Origin: Halorhodospira halochloris
GTDB taxonomy: Bacteria; Pseudomonadota; Gammaproteobacteria; Nitrococcales; Halorhodospiraceae
Assembly (NCBI RefSeq): GCF_002356555.2
Contig: NZ_AP017372.2
Span: forward strand, 2,393,501 to 2,457,500
Reading direction: 5' to 3'
Length of the DNA stretch: 64,000 bases
Below, piece by piece: positions 45,269 through 57,751 of this stretch; within the stretch, counting starts at the first letter, position 1, and the number at the start of each line of letters is the position of its first letter. The notes under the pieces were generated by a model that was given only the letters and a program-made list of their open reading frames with translations, did no database searches and was not told where the DNA came from. A program made the translations under genes and the position numbers.

Positions 45269-48200
45269 TCAGTTTTCTTCCTGGCTGCCACCTTCTGCTA
45301 TAGCTGCATCATCCCCGCCGCCTGGAGCAAAAGCCTGTGCAACTTGCTCTGCAGCAGAACCTTCGCCTTCAGCAGACTGCGAGGTAAACTGCCGCCGCGC
45401 AGCATGGTAGGCAAAGCCGGTTCCGGCTGGGATCAGGCGGCCAACAATCACATTCTCCTTAAGTCCTCGCAGATCGTCCCTTACTCCACGTGTCGCTGCC
45501 TCAGTCAGCACCCGAGTAGTTTCCTGGAACGAGGCCGCTGAGATAAACGACTCGGTTGACAGCGAAGCCTTGGTGATGCCCAACAGGACCGGCTCGTATG
45601 TCGCCGGTTCTTTTCCGGCTGCCACAAGACGGTCATTCTCCTCCAGCATTTTAGAACGATCTAGCTGTTCCCCTTTTAGGAACATCGAATCGCCAGGGTC
45701 TTTGACCTGAACCTTGCGCATCATCTGTCGAATGATGACTTCGATATGCTTGTCATTTATGCCCACGCCCTGGAGGCGGAAGACGTCCTGTATCTCCTGA
45801 ACGATATATTCTGAGAGTTTCGTTACCCCCAGCAAGCGCAGTATGTCATGCGGGTTTGGTTCACCATCGGCGACCACCTCACCCTTCTCAACATGCTCGC
45901 CCTCAAAGACAGTCACATTACGCCATTTAGGTATCAACTCTTCGTAAGTTTCACCATCTTGCTGCGTAATTATTAGCCTTTGTTTACCTTTAGTCTCGCG
46001 GCCAAACCCTACTGTACCGGAAGCCTCCGCAAGAACCGCTGGATCCTTGGGCTTGCGTGCCTCGAAGAGATCGGCAACACGCGGCAAACCGCCTGTAATA
46101 TCGCGGGTCTTAGATGCCTCTTGCGGTATCCTAGCCAGAGCATCACCGACCCGAACCTCAGAGTTATCATCAAGCGAGACGATAGCACCAACCGGCAGGT
46201 AATAGTGCGCCGGGATTTGGGTTCCGGCGATATTCAGATCCTCGCCATTTTCATCAACCAATTTGATCATTGGCCGCAGATCTTTATAGGCGACACGCTC
46301 TTCCGTCGCTTTACCGGAGGCGTCTTCAGTAGAGCGTTTATGCTCGCCACTGCCCCTGCTCTTCGGGTCGGTTACAACGTGGCTTGTTAAGCCGGTAACC
46401 TCGTCTAGCTCGCGCTGGACTGTCACACCCTCTACAAAATCATGGAAGCGAACATATCCGTTCACCTCGGTCACAATCGGGTGCGTATGTGGGTCCCAGT
46501 TGGCTACTGACTGGCCGGCCTCAACCGAGTCACCATCGCCGACACTCAATACAGCCCCGTAAGGAATTTTATAGCGCTCTCTCTCGCGGCCATACTCATC
46601 CATTACGGTTATTTCACCAGAACGTGAGACAGCCACATAGTTACCTGAGTGGTGCTCAACAGTCTTTATGTTGTGCAAGCGTACATTGCCGGAGTTGCGC
46701 ACCTCCACCTGAGAAGTTGCAGCAGCTCTTGATGCCGCACCGCCGATGTGGAAGGTCCGCATGGTTAGCTGGGTACCAGGCTCGCCGATTGACTGAGCTG
46801 CGATTACCCCAACCGCCTCACCAATATTTACTCCATGGCCGCGAGCAAGATCACGTCCATAACACTTAGCACAAACCCCATGGCGGCTTTCGCACGTTAC
46901 CGGCGAGCGGGCCTTGATTTCATCAATACCCATCCTCTCTAGGGTCTCAACCCAGTCCTCATCAAGCAGCGTGCCGGCCTCAACCGCTATCTCAGCACTG
47001 CCAGGAACAGGTACGTCCTCGGCGACAACTCGGCCCAAAGCCCTTTCGGCAAGGGTTTCAACTACGTCACCGCCTTCGATGATTGGGGTTAGTACTAACC
47101 CATGTGTCGTGCCGCAATCTTCTACAGTAACAACCAGATCCTGCGAAACATCGACTAACCGGCGGGTAAGATAGCCGGAGTTGGCCGTCTTCAACGCCGT
47201 ATCGGCAAGCCCCTTACGGGCGCCGTGGGTCGAAATGAAGTACTGCAGAACATTCAGGCCTTCACGGAAATTCGCCGTAATCGGGGTCTCAATGATAGAA
47301 CCATCCGGCTTGGCCATAAGGCCACGCATTCCGGCTAGCTGACGTATCTGGGCGGCTGAGCCACGGGCCCCAGAATCGGCCATGATGTATATCGAGTTAA
47401 GCGATTTCTGCTCAACTTGATTACCATCGGCGTCGACAACTACCTCCTTACCCATCTGCTCCATCATGGAGGAGGCAACCTGGTCATTGGTATGGGCCCA
47501 GATGTCTACTACCTTGTTATAACGCTCGCCACTCGTTACCAGGCCCGATGAGTACTGTTCTTCAATCTCCCTGACTTCCTCTTCAGCCTCCCGCAGGCTC
47601 TGTTCCTTATCGGGCGGCACCTCCATATCATCGACACCGATCGAAACTCCCGCCTTCGTGGAGTAGTAAAACCCGGTATACATCAGTTGGTCGGCGAAGA
47701 TTACGGTGCCCTTCAGGCCAACCTGCCGATAGCAGGTGTTAACCAGATTAGAGATGGCCTTTTTATCAAGCTCTTTGTCTACTTCATCGAAGGGTATCCC
47801 ATCGGGAACTATGTTGAACAGTAGCGCCCTGCCGACGGTGGTCTCACGCCTCTGTGGGCGTTCAACTAATTCGCCATCATCACCTACTATCCGCTCTTTA
47901 ATCCGCACTTCTACGCGGGCGCCTAGCTCAGCAGCGCCAGTTTCATATGCACGATGAACCTCTTCGACATTGGCGAAGCGCATCCCCTCACCGCGGGCAT
48001 TAACAAGCTCCCTTGTCATGTAGTAGATGCCCAGAACCACATCCTGTGAAGGCACTATAATCGGCTCACCGGAGGCAGGCGAAAGGATATTGTTGGTTGA
48101 CATCATCATGGCGCGGGCTTCGAGCTGCGCCTCCAGAGATAGCGGGACGTGCACCGCCATCTGGTCACCATCGAAGTCCGCGTTGTACGCAGTACACACC

Positions 48201-49558
48201 AACGGATGTAGCTGGATTGCCTTACCCTCAATAAGCACGGGTTCAAAAGCCTGAATACCCAAGCGGTGGAGGGTGGGGGCACGATTAAGGAGAACCGGGT
48301 GCTCGCGGATGACCTCCTCTAAAATATCCCATACATCCCCCGTCTCTCTTTCGACCATCTTCTTCGCGGCCTTAATGGTCGATGCATGGCCACGCCTTTG
48401 CAATTTAGAGAATATGAAGGGCTTGAATAGCTCCAGGGCCATCCTCTTTGGCAGTCCACACTGGTGCAGGCGCAAAGTTGGTCCGACAACAATCACCGAG
48501 CGCCCTGAGTAGTCGACGCGCTTGCCAAGCAGGTTTTGCCGAAACCGGCCCTGCTTTCCTTTGATCATATCCGCCAGCGATTTTAGCGGCCGCTTGTTGG
48601 TCCCGGTTATCGCCCTGCCCCGTCTGCCGTTATCTAGAAGGGCATCGACTGACTCCTGAAGCATGCGTTTTTCATTGCGCACGATTATATCCGGAGCTGC
48701 TAGCTCCAGAAGACGCTTCAGGCGGTTATTCCGGTTTATTACCCTTCTATAAAGGTCATTCAGATCTGACGTAGCAAAACGCCCGCCATCCAAGGGGACC
48801 AAGGGGCGCAAATCGGGCGGCAATACCGGGAGAACTGTCATTATCAGCCACTCCGGCTTATTGCCCGACTCAAGGAAGGCCTCTATAAGCTTAAGCCGCT
48901 TGGTATGTCGCTTGATTTTTGACTCTGATCCAGTCGACTCAATCTCGTCACGCAGCCGCCGTGCCTCAGCCTCGAGATCCATACCTTTGAGAATTTCCAG
49001 GACGGCCTCTGCCCCCATACGGGCATCGAACTCATCACCGTACTCTTCCACTGCTTCAAGGTATTGCTCATCAGTAAGCAACTGTCCCCGCTCTAAGGGC
49101 GTCATGCCGGGTTCAATTACTATAAATGCCTCGAAATAAAGAACCCGCTCGACATCCCGCAGCGTCATATCCAAGAGCAAGCCGATACGCGATGGCAAGC
49201 TCTTAAGGAACCAAATATGCGCTACCGGGCTAGCTAAATCTATGTGGCCCATCCGCTCTCGGCGGACCTTAGCAACGGTGACCTCTACACCACACTTCTC
49301 GCACACAACACCGCGATGCTTCAGGCGCTTATACTTACCACAAAGACATTCATAATCCTTGATAGGACCAAAGATTTTGGCACAAAAGAGTCCATCTCTC
49401 TCCGGTTTGAAGGTGCGATAATTGATGGTTTCAGGCTTTTTAACCTCACCAAAGGACCAAGAACGGATCATATCAGGCGACGCTAACCCGATACGTATCC
49501 CATCAAAGTCCTCTAACTGAGCACCCGGTTGCTTGAAAAGGTTGAGGAGATCTTTCAT
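45269..49558 (-). CDS. rpoC: DNA-directed RNA polymerase beta' subunit
   Basis: The 1429-residue catalytic subunit has the N-terminal zinc site [20 protein letters not shown], the active-site magnesium triad in [12 protein letters not shown], and the bridge/trigger-helix region [20 protein letters not shown]. The second zinc cluster is in [20 protein letters not shown]. The C-terminus ends in an acidic, glycine-rich tail. A perfect 7-bp inverted repeat (45255-45273) straddles its stop codon. Confidence 0.98.
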   Translation of the reverse strand: MKDLLNLFKQPGAQLEDFDGIRIGLASPDMIRSWSFGEVKKPETINYRTFKPERDGLFCAKIFGPIKDYECLCGKYKRLKHRGVVCEKCGVEVTVAKVRRERMGHIDLASPVAHIWFLKSLPSRIGLLLDMTLRDVERVLYFEAFIVIEPGMTPLERGQLLTDEQYLEAVEEYGDEFDARMGAEAVLEILKGMDLEAEARRLRDEIESTGSESKIKRHTKRLKLIEAFLESGNKPEWLIMTVLPVLPPDLRPLVPLDGGRFATSDLNDLYRRVINRNNRLKRLLELAAPDIIVRNEKRMLQESVDALLDNGRRGRAITGTNKRPLKSLADMIKGKQGRFRQNLLGKRVDYSGRSVIVVGPTLRLHQCGLPKRMALELFKPFIFSKLQRRGHASTIKAAKKMVERETGDVWDILEEVIREHPVLLNRAPTLHRLGIQAFEPVLIEGKAIQLHPLVCTAYNADFDGDQMAVHVPLSLEAQLEARAMMMSTNNILSPASGEPIIVPSQDVVLGIYYMTRELVNARGEGMRFANVEEVHRAYETGAAELGARVEVRIKERIVGDDGELVERPQRRETTVGRALLFNIVPDGIPFDEVDKELDKKAISNLVNTCYRQVGLKGTVIFADQLMYTGFYYSTKAGVSIGVDDMEVPPDKEQSLREAEEEVREIEEQYSSGLVTSGERYNKVVDIWAHTNDQVASSMMEQMGKEVVVDADGNQVEQKSLNSIYIMADSGARGSAAQIRQLAGMRGLMAKPDGSIIETPITANFREGLNVLQYFISTHGARKGLADTALKTANSGYLTRRLVDVSQDLVVTVEDCGTTHGLVLTPIIEGGDVVETLAERALGRVVAEDVPVPGSAEIAVEAGTLLDEDWVETLERMGIDEIKARSPVTCESRHGVCAKCYGRDLARGHGVNIGEAVGVIAAQSIGEPGTQLTMRTFHIGGAASRAAATSQVEVRNSGNVRLHNIKTVEHHSGNYVAVSRSGEITVMDEYGRERERYKIPYGAVLSVGDGDSVEAGQSVANWDPHTHPIVTEVNGYVRFHDFVEGVTVQRELDEVTGLTSHVVTDPKSRGSGEHKRSTEDASGKATEERVAYKDLRPMIKLVDENGEDLNIAGTQIPAHYYLPVGAIVSLDDNSEVRVGDALARIPQEASKTRDITGGLPRVADLFEARKPKDPAVLAEASGTVGFGRETKGKQRLIITQQDGETYEELIPKWRNVTVFEGEHVEKGEVVADGEPNPHDILRLLGVTKLSEYIVQEIQDVFRLQGVGINDKHIEVIIRQMMRKVQVKDPGDSMFLKGEQLDRSKMLEENDRLVAAGKEPATYEPVLLGITKASLSTESFISAASFQETTRVLTEAATRGVRDDLRGLKENVIVGRLIPAGTGFAYHAARRQFTSQSAEGEGSAAEQVAQAFAPGGGDDAAIAEGGSQEEN

Positions 49559-49687
49559 ATCTGCTGCCCGCTCGCGCTGGTTTTCATGGCTGGGCGCCGA
49601 AGATCAAAGCAACTGCAATATAGCCAGACCAAGAAGGCGGCACCCAACGGAAAAACGTTTATGTGATATTGATAAGCTTTAACTAAG

Positions 49688-49715
49688 GCGCACTCCGGCA
49701 ATACGCCGGAGGCGC
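49688..49715 (-). other. hairpin in the long rpoB-rpoC gap
   Basis: CTCCGGC and GCCGGAG pair around a five-base loop, extended by GCGC on both sides across one bulged base. No T-run follows on the minus strand, so it is not a standard terminator. The rpoB-rpoC gap is 198 nt, and the rest shows no gene. It may be an mRNA processing or pausing site. Confidence 0.45.
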
Positions 49716-49756
49716 TCATAACTACCAGGATTTAAACAACCAAATCACATTCCTTA

Positions 49757-52700
49757 TCAATCATCTCTTTCAAGCTCAATATTGATGCCGAGCGACCTGA
49801 TCTCCTTGACCAGGACATTAAATGATTCCGGCATGCCAGCCTCCATTCGGTGATCACCATCAACGATGTTCTTATACATCTTGGTACGGCCAGTCACATC
49901 GTCTGACTTAACGGTCAACATCTCTTGCAAGGTGTAGGCGGCACCATAAGCCTCAAGTGCCCAAACCTCCATCTCTCCGAAACGTTGCCCACCAAATTGT
50001 GCTTTACCGCCCAGTGGTTGCTGGGTAACCAGTGAGTAAGGCCCTGTGGCACGAGCATGCACCTTATCGTCAACCAAGTGGTTGAGTTTGAGCATGTACA
50101 TGTACCCCACTGTAATTGGTCGGTCAAAGGCATCACCAGTTCTACCGTCATACAGTCTAGTCTTGCCCGATTCTGGTAGACCGGCAAGGCGCAGCCAGCG
50201 CATTATTTCATCTTCATTTGCGCCGTCGAACACGGGGGTAGCAACAGGAACGCCGCTCTTAAGGTTGTTGCAGAGAGTCTTTATATCCTCTTCACTAAGC
50301 TGATCAAGCTCCTCCTTCCTACCCGATATGTTGTAGATCTCACTTAGGAATGCGCGCAGTTGCTCTACATTAGAGTGTTCCCGTAACATCCCCGCGATTT
50401 TTTCGCCGAGGCCTTTAGATGCCCATCCCAGATGAGTCTCCAAAACCTGTCCCACATTCATTCTTGAAGGCACGCCTAAGGGCGACAGCACGATATCCAC
50501 CGGAGTGCCGTCATCCATAAACGGCATGTCCTCCTCGGGCACTATCATCGAGATAACGCCTTTATTACCATGGCGGCCTGCAAACTTATCGCCGGGCTGG
50601 AGACGACGCTTCACAGCCAAGTGGACCTTAACCGTCTTGAGAACCCCAGGGGAAAGATCATCGCCGGCAGTTATCTTGGCCTTTTTCTCCTCGAAGCGTT
50701 TTTCCAGCCTCTGATTCTGCGCCTCGAGTTGATGGCGCACGGCCTCAAGCTGCTGATTTACTTCCTCATCACGCACGCGGATTTCGAACCAGCGCTCCCG
50801 CGAGAGATTATCCAAGTAATCCTGTTGTATCTCGGCGCCGCTGCCAAGCCCCTGTGGCCCGCCTTCAGCTATCTTGCCGACCAGCAGTCGCTCCAGGCGA
50901 GCATAAGCATCATCCTCGAAGATACGTGCCTCGTCATTGAGGTCTTGGCGAATGCGTGCAATCTCTTCTCGCTCTATCGATCGCGCCCGCTCATCTTTCT
51001 CAACGCCATCACGGGTAAAGACCTGCACGTCGATAACTGTGCCATCCATGCCCGTAGGTACGCGCAGTGAGGTATCCTTTACGTCAGAGGCCTTTTCACC
51101 AAATATTGCTCGCAGCAATTTCTCCTCAGGCGTAAGCTGAGTCTCACCCTTAGGCGTGACCTTACCTACTAGGATATCTCCACTCTTGACCTCGGCGCCT
51201 ATATAAACTATCCCGGACTCATCCAACCTTGAAAGGGCCGACTCAGATACGTTTGGTATATCTGAAGTAATCTCTTCAGTGCCTAGCTTTGTATCACGAG
51301 CGACACAGGTGAGTTCTTCAATATGCACCGAGGTATAACGGTCTTCCTTAACCAGCTTCTCGGATACGAGGATTGAGTCCTCAAAGTTGTAGCCGTTCCA
51401 GGGCATAAAGGCCACTAGCATGTTCTGCCCTAGTGCCAATTCACCCAGGTCTGTTGAGGGCCCATCAGCCAAAGCATCGCCGCGTTCGACGTGATCACCA
51501 GCATAAACTAATGGTTTCTGGCTAAAGCACGTATTCTGATTGGAGCGGGTGTACTTGGTAAGGTTGTAAATATCAACCCCCGGTTCACCTGCGGCTGTCT
51601 CGTCATCTTTTACTCGGACTACGATGCGATTTGAATCCGCTTGTTCAACTACCCCACCACGCTCGGCAGTAACAATAACTCCTGAGTCCTGTGCAACAGT
51701 CCGTTCGATTCCCGTACCCACTAAGGGCTTCTCGGCACGTAACGTCGGCACCGCCTGACGCTGCATGTTAGAACCCATCAAGGCGCGGTTAGCGTCATCG
51801 TGCTCGAGGAAGGGGACCAACGAGGCAGCAACAGAGACTATCTGGCGAGGTGAAACGTCCATATACTGGACCCGCTCGGCCGTCGCCATGGTGAACTCGT
51901 TCTGATGCCGGCATGAGATCAAGTCATCGGCAAGGAGACCGTTCTCGTCTACCCGAGCGTTTGCCTGCGCAATAACATAACGCGACTCCTCTATTGCCGA
52001 TAGATAATCGACCTGGTCAGTGACCTTACCATCCTCAACCCGGCGATAAGGGGTTTCCAAGAAACCATAGCGGTTAGGTCTAGCGTAAACGGCCAAGGAG
52101 TTAATCAAGCCGATATTCGGTCCTTCAGGAGTCTCGATCGGGCAAACCCTACCATAGTGCGTTGAATGGACATCACGCACTTCGAATCCTGCACGCTCCC
52201 GAGTCAAACCACCTGGGCCCAAAGCGGATATGCGCCGCTTGTGAGTCACCTCAGAGAGCGGGTTGTTTTGGTCCATAAACTGAGAGAGCTGCGATGAACC
52301 GAAAAACTCTTTGATTGCTGCTGCCACAGGTTTGGCATTAATCAATTCCTGGGGCATCAAGCCCTCGCTCTCGGCAAGCGACAGGCGCTCTCTCACTGCC
52401 CTCTCGACCCTGACCAAACCTACTCGAAAATGGTTCTCGGCCATCTCGCCAACCGAACGGACCCTCCTGTTGCCTAGGTGGTCAATGTCATCGACCTGAC
52501 CATTGCCATTTCTGATGTTTATCAGTTCGCGCAAAACAGCCAGGATATCAGAGTCATCACCTAGTCGATCGACAAGCTCTGCAGCAGATTGATCATCTTC
52601 AGCCAGTAACTTGAAATATCTGCTGTCATAGAGAATCCCTGGGCCCGTTTCGTTGTCGTACCCGACCCTTAGGTTGAACTTCATTCGCCCTACTGGAGAA

Positions 52701-53902
52701 AGGTCGTAACGATCACTGGTAAAGAAAAGACTATAAAAGAGATTTTCTGCCGCATCCTTAGTCGGCGGCTCACCCGGGCGCATCATTCGATAGATCTCTA
52801 CCAAGGCCTCCATCTGTGTGCGGGTAGGATCGATCGCCAGGGTATTGGACATATAGGGCCCGCGGTCGAGATCATTTATGTATAAGGTATTAACCTCACG
52901 TATACCGGCGTCGATCAGCTCCTGAATAAGTTCAGGAGTTAGCCCCGTGTTAGCCTCAGCTAATACTTCGCCGCTTTCCGGGTCTACGACATCGTGAGCG
53001 AGGATCTTGCCGACCAGATAATCTTCAGGTACCTCCAGCTGATCTACACCAGACTTCTGCAGCTGTTTGATATGCCGAGCGGTAATCCGGCGCCCAGATT
53101 GGACAATGGTCTCCTCGCCAACATTAATATCAAAGTTTGCCGTTTCACCACGCAGCCGTTCAGGGATGAGGTCCAAGACGACCAAGCCATCCCCACGCAG
53201 CTCATAGCGATCTGTCTCAAAGAATTCTGCTAGTATGTCTTCATTAGTATACCCCAGCGCCCGCAACAATATCGTTGCCGGCAATTTGCGCCTACGATCA
53301 ATGCGGACATAGATGGAATCTTTGGGGTCAAATTCAAAATCTAGCCAAGAGCCACGGTAAGGAATAACTCGGGCTGAGAACAGATGTTTTCCTGATGAGT
53401 GACTCTTGCCTTTATCATGGTCGAAAAACACACCAGGCGAGCGGTGCAACTGGTTAACTATTACTCTTTCGGTACCATTAACGACAAAGGTGCCCGTTGA
53501 GGTCATCAGGGGCAACTCCCCCATATAAACCTCTTGCTCTTTGACGTCTTTGACAGCGCCACTATCTTTATCGTAGATGGCAAGACGTACAAGCATGCGC
53601 AATGGAGCAGCATACGTTAGTCCACGGTTTTGACACTCCTTAACGTCGAAAGGTGCCTCGCCGATGCTGTATGAAACATACTGAAGCTCGGCATTCCCGG
53701 AGTGGCTGCGAATCGGGAATACCGATCTGAATGCCCCCTCTAAACCTGCCTCATGATCCCTCTTCTCTTCAGCTATATCTTCCTGAAGGAATTGTCTATA
53801 GGAATCTATTTGGGTAGCAAGCAAATACGGCACATCGAGGATGTTTGGGAGCTTACCGAAATCTTTACGGATGCGCTTCTTCTCGGTGAACGAATACGGC
53901 AT
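49757..53902 (-). CDS. rpoB: DNA-directed RNA polymerase beta subunit
   Basis: The 1381-residue subunit has the rifampicin-region [20 protein letters not shown] followed by [20 protein letters not shown], the [20 protein letters not shown] block, and the C-terminal [20 protein letters not shown]. Length is typical for a gammaproteobacterium. It lies 250 nt downstream of rplL. Confidence 0.98.
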   Translation of the reverse strand: MPYSFTEKKRIRKDFGKLPNILDVPYLLATQIDSYRQFLQEDIAEEKRDHEAGLEGAFRSVFPIRSHSGNAELQYVSYSIGEAPFDVKECQNRGLTYAAPLRMLVRLAIYDKDSGAVKDVKEQEVYMGELPLMTSTGTFVVNGTERVIVNQLHRSPGVFFDHDKGKSHSSGKHLFSARVIPYRGSWLDFEFDPKDSIYVRIDRRRKLPATILLRALGYTNEDILAEFFETDRYELRGDGLVVLDLIPERLRGETANFDINVGEETIVQSGRRITARHIKQLQKSGVDQLEVPEDYLVGKILAHDVVDPESGEVLAEANTGLTPELIQELIDAGIREVNTLYINDLDRGPYMSNTLAIDPTRTQMEALVEIYRMMRPGEPPTKDAAENLFYSLFFTSDRYDLSPVGRMKFNLRVGYDNETGPGILYDSRYFKLLAEDDQSAAELVDRLGDDSDILAVLRELINIRNGNGQVDDIDHLGNRRVRSVGEMAENHFRVGLVRVERAVRERLSLAESEGLMPQELINAKPVAAAIKEFFGSSQLSQFMDQNNPLSEVTHKRRISALGPGGLTRERAGFEVRDVHSTHYGRVCPIETPEGPNIGLINSLAVYARPNRYGFLETPYRRVEDGKVTDQVDYLSAIEESRYVIAQANARVDENGLLADDLISCRHQNEFTMATAERVQYMDVSPRQIVSVAASLVPFLEHDDANRALMGSNMQRQAVPTLRAEKPLVGTGIERTVAQDSGVIVTAERGGVVEQADSNRIVVRVKDDETAAGEPGVDIYNLTKYTRSNQNTCFSQKPLVYAGDHVERGDALADGPSTDLGELALGQNMLVAFMPWNGYNFEDSILVSEKLVKEDRYTSVHIEELTCVARDTKLGTEEITSDIPNVSESALSRLDESGIVYIGAEVKSGDILVGKVTPKGETQLTPEEKLLRAIFGEKASDVKDTSLRVPTGMDGTVIDVQVFTRDGVEKDERARSIEREEIARIRQDLNDEARIFEDDAYARLERLLVGKIAEGGPQGLGSGAEIQQDYLDNLSRERWFEIRVRDEEVNQQLEAVRHQLEAQNQRLEKRFEEKKAKITAGDDLSPGVLKTVKVHLAVKRRLQPGDKFAGRHGNKGVISMIVPEEDMPFMDDGTPVDIVLSPLGVPSRMNVGQVLETHLGWASKGLGEKIAGMLREHSNVEQLRAFLSEIYNISGRKEELDQLSEEDIKTLCNNLKSGVPVATPVFDGANEDEIMRWLRLAGLPESGKTRLYDGRTGDAFDRPITVGYMYMLKLNHLVDDKVHARATGPYSLVTQQPLGGKAQFGGQRFGEMEVWALEAYGAAYTLQEMLTVKSDDVTGRTKMYKNIVDGDHRMEAGMPESFNVLVKEIRSLGINIELERDD

Positions 53903-54088
53903 CGGGCTTCCTCAGCGCTTGAGCAGCTTTGTCTTTAACGGATCATGGACCATATATTATGGCCACCTACACACAACCGATTACGGTTGTTAAGAGACGT
54001 TCATTGAAAATGGTACGGCTAATCTACATTTTGTGCGACTTTCCCCACCTGCACGCTTGTTTACGATTATCGTCGCTCCAACAGGCAC

Positions 54089-54116
54089 GGGCCGACGACC
54101 ACCTGGTCGCCAGCCC
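54089..54116 (-). other. hairpin in the rplL-rpoB gap
   Basis: GGGCTGGCGACCA and TGGTCGTCGGCCC form an imperfect stem with a two-base loop, with no U-run. In E. coli the equivalent gap holds an attenuator and an RNase III processing site that lower rpoB expression relative to ribosomal proteins. A similar role is plausible. I see no gene in this 250-nt gap. Confidence 0.45.
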
Positions 54117-54152
54117 AGTGTCTATCATCTAATAGTATAGATGAGGCTCGGC

Positions 54153-54533
54153 TCATTTAAGCTCGACGCTTGCTCCAGCCTCTTCTAGCTTGCCTTTGAT
54201 CTCCTCTGCTTCCTCTTTTGAGGCACCTTCTTTCAGAGGTGACGGGCAGCCTTCTACCACCTCTTTTGCTTCTTTGAGGCCAAGTCCGGTCACGCCACGA
54301 ACCGCCTTGATAACACCAACTTTGTTATCACCATGCGAGGTCAGCATAACGTCAAACTCAGTCTTCTCTTCGGCGGCTTCTGCTTCTCCACCGCCACCGG
54401 CGGCCGGCGCAGCGGCAACCGCTGCAGCAGCAGTAACTCCAAACTTCTCTTCCATTGCCTCGATCAGCTCAACCACTTCCATGACGCTCATGTTGGAAAT
54501 GGTTTCGAGGATTTCATCTTTTGATACGGCCAT
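54153..54533 (-). CDS. rplL: 50S ribosomal protein L7/L12
   Basis: The 126-residue stalk protein has an N-terminal dimerisation helix ([20 protein letters not shown]), an alanine- and glycine-rich hinge at about 37-55 and the factor-binding C-terminal domain with [20 protein letters not shown]. The ATG at 54533 is used because the ten codons above it do not resemble the family. Confidence 0.97.
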   Translation of the reverse strand: MAVSKDEILETISNMSVMEVVELIEAMEEKFGVTAAAAVAAAPAAGGGGEAEAAEEKTEFDVMLTSHGDNKVGVIKAVRGVTGLGLKEAKEVVEGCPSPLKEGASKEEAEEIKGKLEEAGASVELK

Positions 54534-54612
54534 CAGTAAATATCTCCTTAAATCAAGACTCAAGCGAGCAAGATCTCACGATCTTGGTTCTAATGTTGGC
54601 GATGTCTCAGGC

Positions 54613-55140
54613 TTATGCACCTTGCTTAGCATCACGAACAGCAGCCAGTGTGCGCACCAACTTACCGGGCACCTCGTTCATAGTCGTTGCAAGTTTTTGC
54701 ACCGGCGCCCGCATCGTCGCCATTAACTTCGACAACGCCTCTTCACGGGTCGGCAGGGAAGCTAGCCTTTCCACTTGATCAGCCGCATAGAGAGTTCCGC
54801 CAAAGACCACATTACGAGCTGCTAAAGCATTGTGGTCTTTAGAGAAATCCCTGATTAATCTGGCGGCTGCACCCGGATCCTCCTGCGAAAACGCAAGTAG
54901 GAGCGGGCCATCCAAAGCTTCCGTCAAGCATTCAAACTCGGTGCCGGCTACTGCCCGCTTAGCCAAAGTGTTTTTAACCACTCGCAGATAGACACCTCGC
55001 TCGCGAGCCTCAGCTCGCAAACGGTCCATCTGCTGCGCGGTCAAACCACGGTACTCTGCGGAGACTGCGGTCAACGCGTTCTGCGCTACCGTCGACACCT
55101 CCTGCACCATCGCCTTTTTCTGTTCCAGACTTTGTCCCAT
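54613..55140 (-). CDS. rplJ: 50S ribosomal protein L10
   Basis: The 175-residue stalk base protein begins MGQSLEQKKAMVQEVSTVAQ and has the YLRVVKNTLAKRAV segment with the C-terminal L12-binding helix. In other bacteria L10 with L12 represses its own mRNA by binding the leader upstream. A 279-nt leader region precedes it here. Confidence 0.97.
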   Translation of the reverse strand: MGQSLEQKKAMVQEVSTVAQNALTAVSAEYRGLTAQQMDRLRAEARERGVYLRVVKNTLAKRAVAGTEFECLTEALDGPLLLAFSQEDPGAAARLIRDFSKDHNALAARNVVFGGTLYAADQVERLASLPTREEALSKLMATMRAPVQKLATTMNEVPGKLVRTLAAVRDAKQGA

Positions 55141-55419
55141 CGTCCATCTCCTGGGAAGGTTAATCTCCTCGGAAGCGCCTTCCGGGAGCCGATGGCACAC
55201 GCTTTTGGCGTGCTTCTCGACTCTCTCGAGTCGGCTTCACGGTGGCGAAGTGCAGGCCCCTCGCTCGCGCCACCGTCTACGCTGGCGGGTTTCAACCCTT
55301 TAAGTCGAAGTTGACACCGGCGGTCTCTGACGGCTGCCTTGTCAAAATTGACAGCCTTGACCAGCCTCCTTTCTGGCCGTTAATGCAGCGCTACCAATTG
55401 CTGCTAATTACCTTAAACG
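55141..55419 (-). promoter_or_regulatory. L10-type leader region between rplA and rplJ
   Basis: This 279-nt gap precedes rplJ and is rich in hairpins on the minus strand, among them CGACTC-GAGA-GAGTCG, a GCACGC/GCGTGTGC stem and a GGAAGCGCC-type stem near the rplJ Shine-Dalgarno. Position and structure match the L10 autoregulatory leader described in many bacteria. The L10-binding kink-turn itself was not resolved by eye. Confidence 0.6.
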
Positions 55420-56115
55420 TCAAGATGTTACGCTTGACTGGTCAACCCTAACACCCGCTCCCATCGTGGAGGATACGGAAATGTTTTTCAGGTAAACACC
55501 TTTTGATGTGCTCGGTTTGAGCTTTTGCAGATCAGCTAGTAGTGCCTGAAGGTTCTCTCTCAAAGACTCAACCTCAAAGCTAGCTCGGCCTATTGGGCTG
55601 TGTATAACACCAGAGCGATCGGTGCGGTAACGGACTTGTCCGGCCTTTGCGTTGCTCACTGCTCCTGCCACATCAGCGGAAACGGTTCCGGTTTTGGGAT
55701 TAGGCATTAGCCCCCGCGGGCCAAGGACGGGACCCAGCTTACCGACTACCCCCATGGCGTCAGGCGATGCAATAACGACATCATAGTCAAGCTCACCGTT
55801 TTGCATCCGCTCCGCCAGGTCGTCCATACCCACAGCATCAGCCCCTTTGGCCTTTGCAGCTTCGGCATTATCGCCCTGAGCAAAGACCGCTACCCGCATA
55901 CTCTTGCCTGTGCCGTGGGGCAGCACGGTCGAGCCACGAACAATTTGATCTGATTTGCGTGGATCTACTCCGAGCCCAACCGCAACATCAATGCTCTCAT
56001 CAAAGCGGGCGGTGGCTAGCTCTTTGACTAACCCAAGCGCCTCATCCACCGAGTATTGGCGAGTATGATCGACGCGCTCACGGATCATTTTTTGCCGTTT
56101 GGTCAACTTAGCCAT
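55420..56115 (-). CDS. rplA: 50S ribosomal protein L1
   Basis: The 231-residue L1-stalk protein has [20 protein letters not shown], the [20 protein letters not shown] signature and a terminal [19 protein letters not shown]. In enterobacteria it represses rplK-rplA. It begins three bases after rplK ends. Confidence 0.97.
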   Translation of the reverse strand: MAKLTKRQKMIRERVDHTRQYSVDEALGLVKELATARFDESIDVAVGLGVDPRKSDQIVRGSTVLPHGTGKSMRVAVFAQGDNAEAAKAKGADAVGMDDLAERMQNGELDYDVVIASPDAMGVVGKLGPVLGPRGLMPNPKTGTVSADVAGAVSNAKAGQVRYRTDRSGVIHSPIGRASFEVESLRENLQALLADLQKLKPSTSKGVYLKNISVSSTMGAGVRVDQSSVTS

Positions 56116-56118
56116 CGC

Positions 56119-56550
56119 TCATACCCCTTCCACGTCTATGCCCATGCTGCGTGCGGTACCTGCAATCGACCGCACGGCGCCATCCATATCGGCTGCGTTT
56201 AGATCAGGCCACTTAGTCCGCGCGATGTCTTCTAACTGCTCGCGGCTAACCGTCCCTACCTTCTTAGTGTTAGGCGTACCTGATCCTCCACTGATGCCCA
56301 GGGATTTAAGCAGCAGCACAGGTGCGGGAGGGGTTTTGGTAACAAAGGTAAAGCTGCGGTCCGAGTAAACGGTTATCACCACAGGCACCGGCAACCCTTG
56401 TTCCATATCCTGCGTTTGAGCGTTAAACGCCTTACAGAACTCCATAATATTAACGCCGCGCTGACCTAGCGCTGGCCCGACCGGCGGGCTTGGATTAGCT
56501 TGACCAGCAGCAACTTGCAGCTTTATGTAAGCTTCAACTTTTTTTGCCAT
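56119..56550 (-). CDS. rplK: 50S ribosomal protein L11
   Basis: The 143-residue protein has the N-terminal [20 protein letters not shown] block that binds thiostrepton-type ligands and the rRNA-binding C-terminal domain with [20 protein letters not shown]. It lies 86 nt downstream of nusG. Confidence 0.97.
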   Translation of the reverse strand: MAKKVEAYIKLQVAAGQANPSPPVGPALGQRGVNIMEFCKAFNAQTQDMEQGLPVPVVITVYSDRSFTFVTKTPPAPVLLLKSLGISGGSGTPNTKKVGTVSREQLEDIARTKWPDLNAADMDGAVRSIAGTARSMGIDVEGV

Positions 56551-56636
56551 TATCTCCTAGCTCCTCTCGCGGGTACTCACGCCTAATCCGGCTCCCCGCT
56601 TAAATCATGGCGCCATTCTCAGGGCAGAAAACGTCA

Positions 56637-57170
56637 CTAGGTCTTTTCAACCTGACTGAACTCAAGCTCAACTGGCGTGGAGCGGCCGAATATCATCACC
56701 GCCACACGCAAACGACTTTTCTCGTAGTTAACCTCTTCTACCGCACCATTAAAATCGGTGAACGGCCCATCGGTAACACGCACTACCTCACCGACCTCAA
56801 ACAGCACCTTAGGCTTGGGCTTTTCAGCCCCTTCGCGAACCCTATTGAGGATCGATTCGGCTTCCCTATCTGTTATCGGTGAGGGTCGGTCGGGTCGGCC
56901 GCCTATAAAACCCATTACACGCGGCACCTCCTTGACTAGGTGCCACGTATCATCATCGAGCTCCATCTGAACAAGCACATAGCCGGGAAAAAACTTTCTT
57001 TCGCTTTTACGCTTTTGTCCCTCGCGCATCTCAACGACTTCCTCTGTCGGCACGAGGATCTCACCAAACTTTTCCTCCATGCCCGCGCGCTTAACACGCT
57101 CTTTAAGCGAACGTTGCACCTGCTTCTCAAACCCAGAGTAGGCGTGTATCACGTACCAGCGCAGCGCCAT
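56637..57170 (-). CDS. nusG: transcription termination/antitermination factor NusG
   Basis: The 177-residue protein has an NGN domain starting [20 protein letters not shown] with [20 protein letters not shown], and a C-terminal KOW domain ([20 protein letters not shown]). It links RNA polymerase to Rho or to S10 of the leading ribosome. It starts four bases after secE. Confidence 0.97.
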   Translation of the reverse strand: MALRWYVIHAYSGFEKQVQRSLKERVKRAGMEEKFGEILVPTEEVVEMREGQKRKSERKFFPGYVLVQMELDDDTWHLVKEVPRVMGFIGGRPDRPSPITDREAESILNRVREGAEKPKPKVLFEVGEVVRVTDGPFTDFNGAVEEVNYEKSRLRVAVMIFGRSTPVELEFSQVEKT

Positions 57171-57174
57171 CGGC

Positions 57175-57552
57175 TTATCCTCCGTGGCCAGTAATCATGC
57201 CGACCAACCAGAGTAGCAATATGTCCATCAGCCACAAGAAAATAGCCACAATTATTACTACGGCCACAACCAGCAGTGTAGTCTGCAGTGTCTCTTGACG
57301 CGTTGGCCATATTACCTTCCGGACCTCTTGCTTAGAACCTTGGGCAAACGACCATAGCGACCTACCCTGCGCTGTTGTAGAAAGCATTGCAAACGCCACA
57401 GCAACAGCTGCCAGTAAACCGCCAACTCTGTGCAGTAGCGGCTCGTCACCAAAGAAGTAGAATCCGGCCACTCCGGCAACTGCTAGGGAGATAGCAATGA
57501 TCCATTTGATGACGTCAAATGGTGAGGTACTCTTTTCAGCGCTCGATTTCAT
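57175..57552 (-). CDS. secE: preprotein translocase subunit SecE
   Basis: The 125-residue proteobacterial three-helix form has two N-terminal helices ([20 protein letters not shown] and [14 protein letters not shown]), then the amphipathic [20 protein letters not shown] hallmark and the core helix. It lies 58 nt downstream of tRNA-Trp. Confidence 0.96.
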   Translation of the reverse strand: MKSSAEKSTSPFDVIKWIIAISLAVAGVAGFYFFGDEPLLHRVGGLLAAVAVAFAMLSTTAQGRSLWSFAQGSKQEVRKVIWPTRQETLQTTLLVVAVVIIVAIFLWLMDILLLWLVGMITGHGG

Positions 57553-57610
57553 GGAACCCGCTACCGAAGCGGTCCGGCGGGAACCCCCCTACCGGACCGC
57601 ACCGAGAATT

Positions 57611-57686
<76 letters not shown>

Positions 57687-57751
57687 ATATTAGTTTGTCC
57701 TCCAGCCCGACTTGAGCGTTGGCTCAGCCACACTGATGGCACCTACGTATA

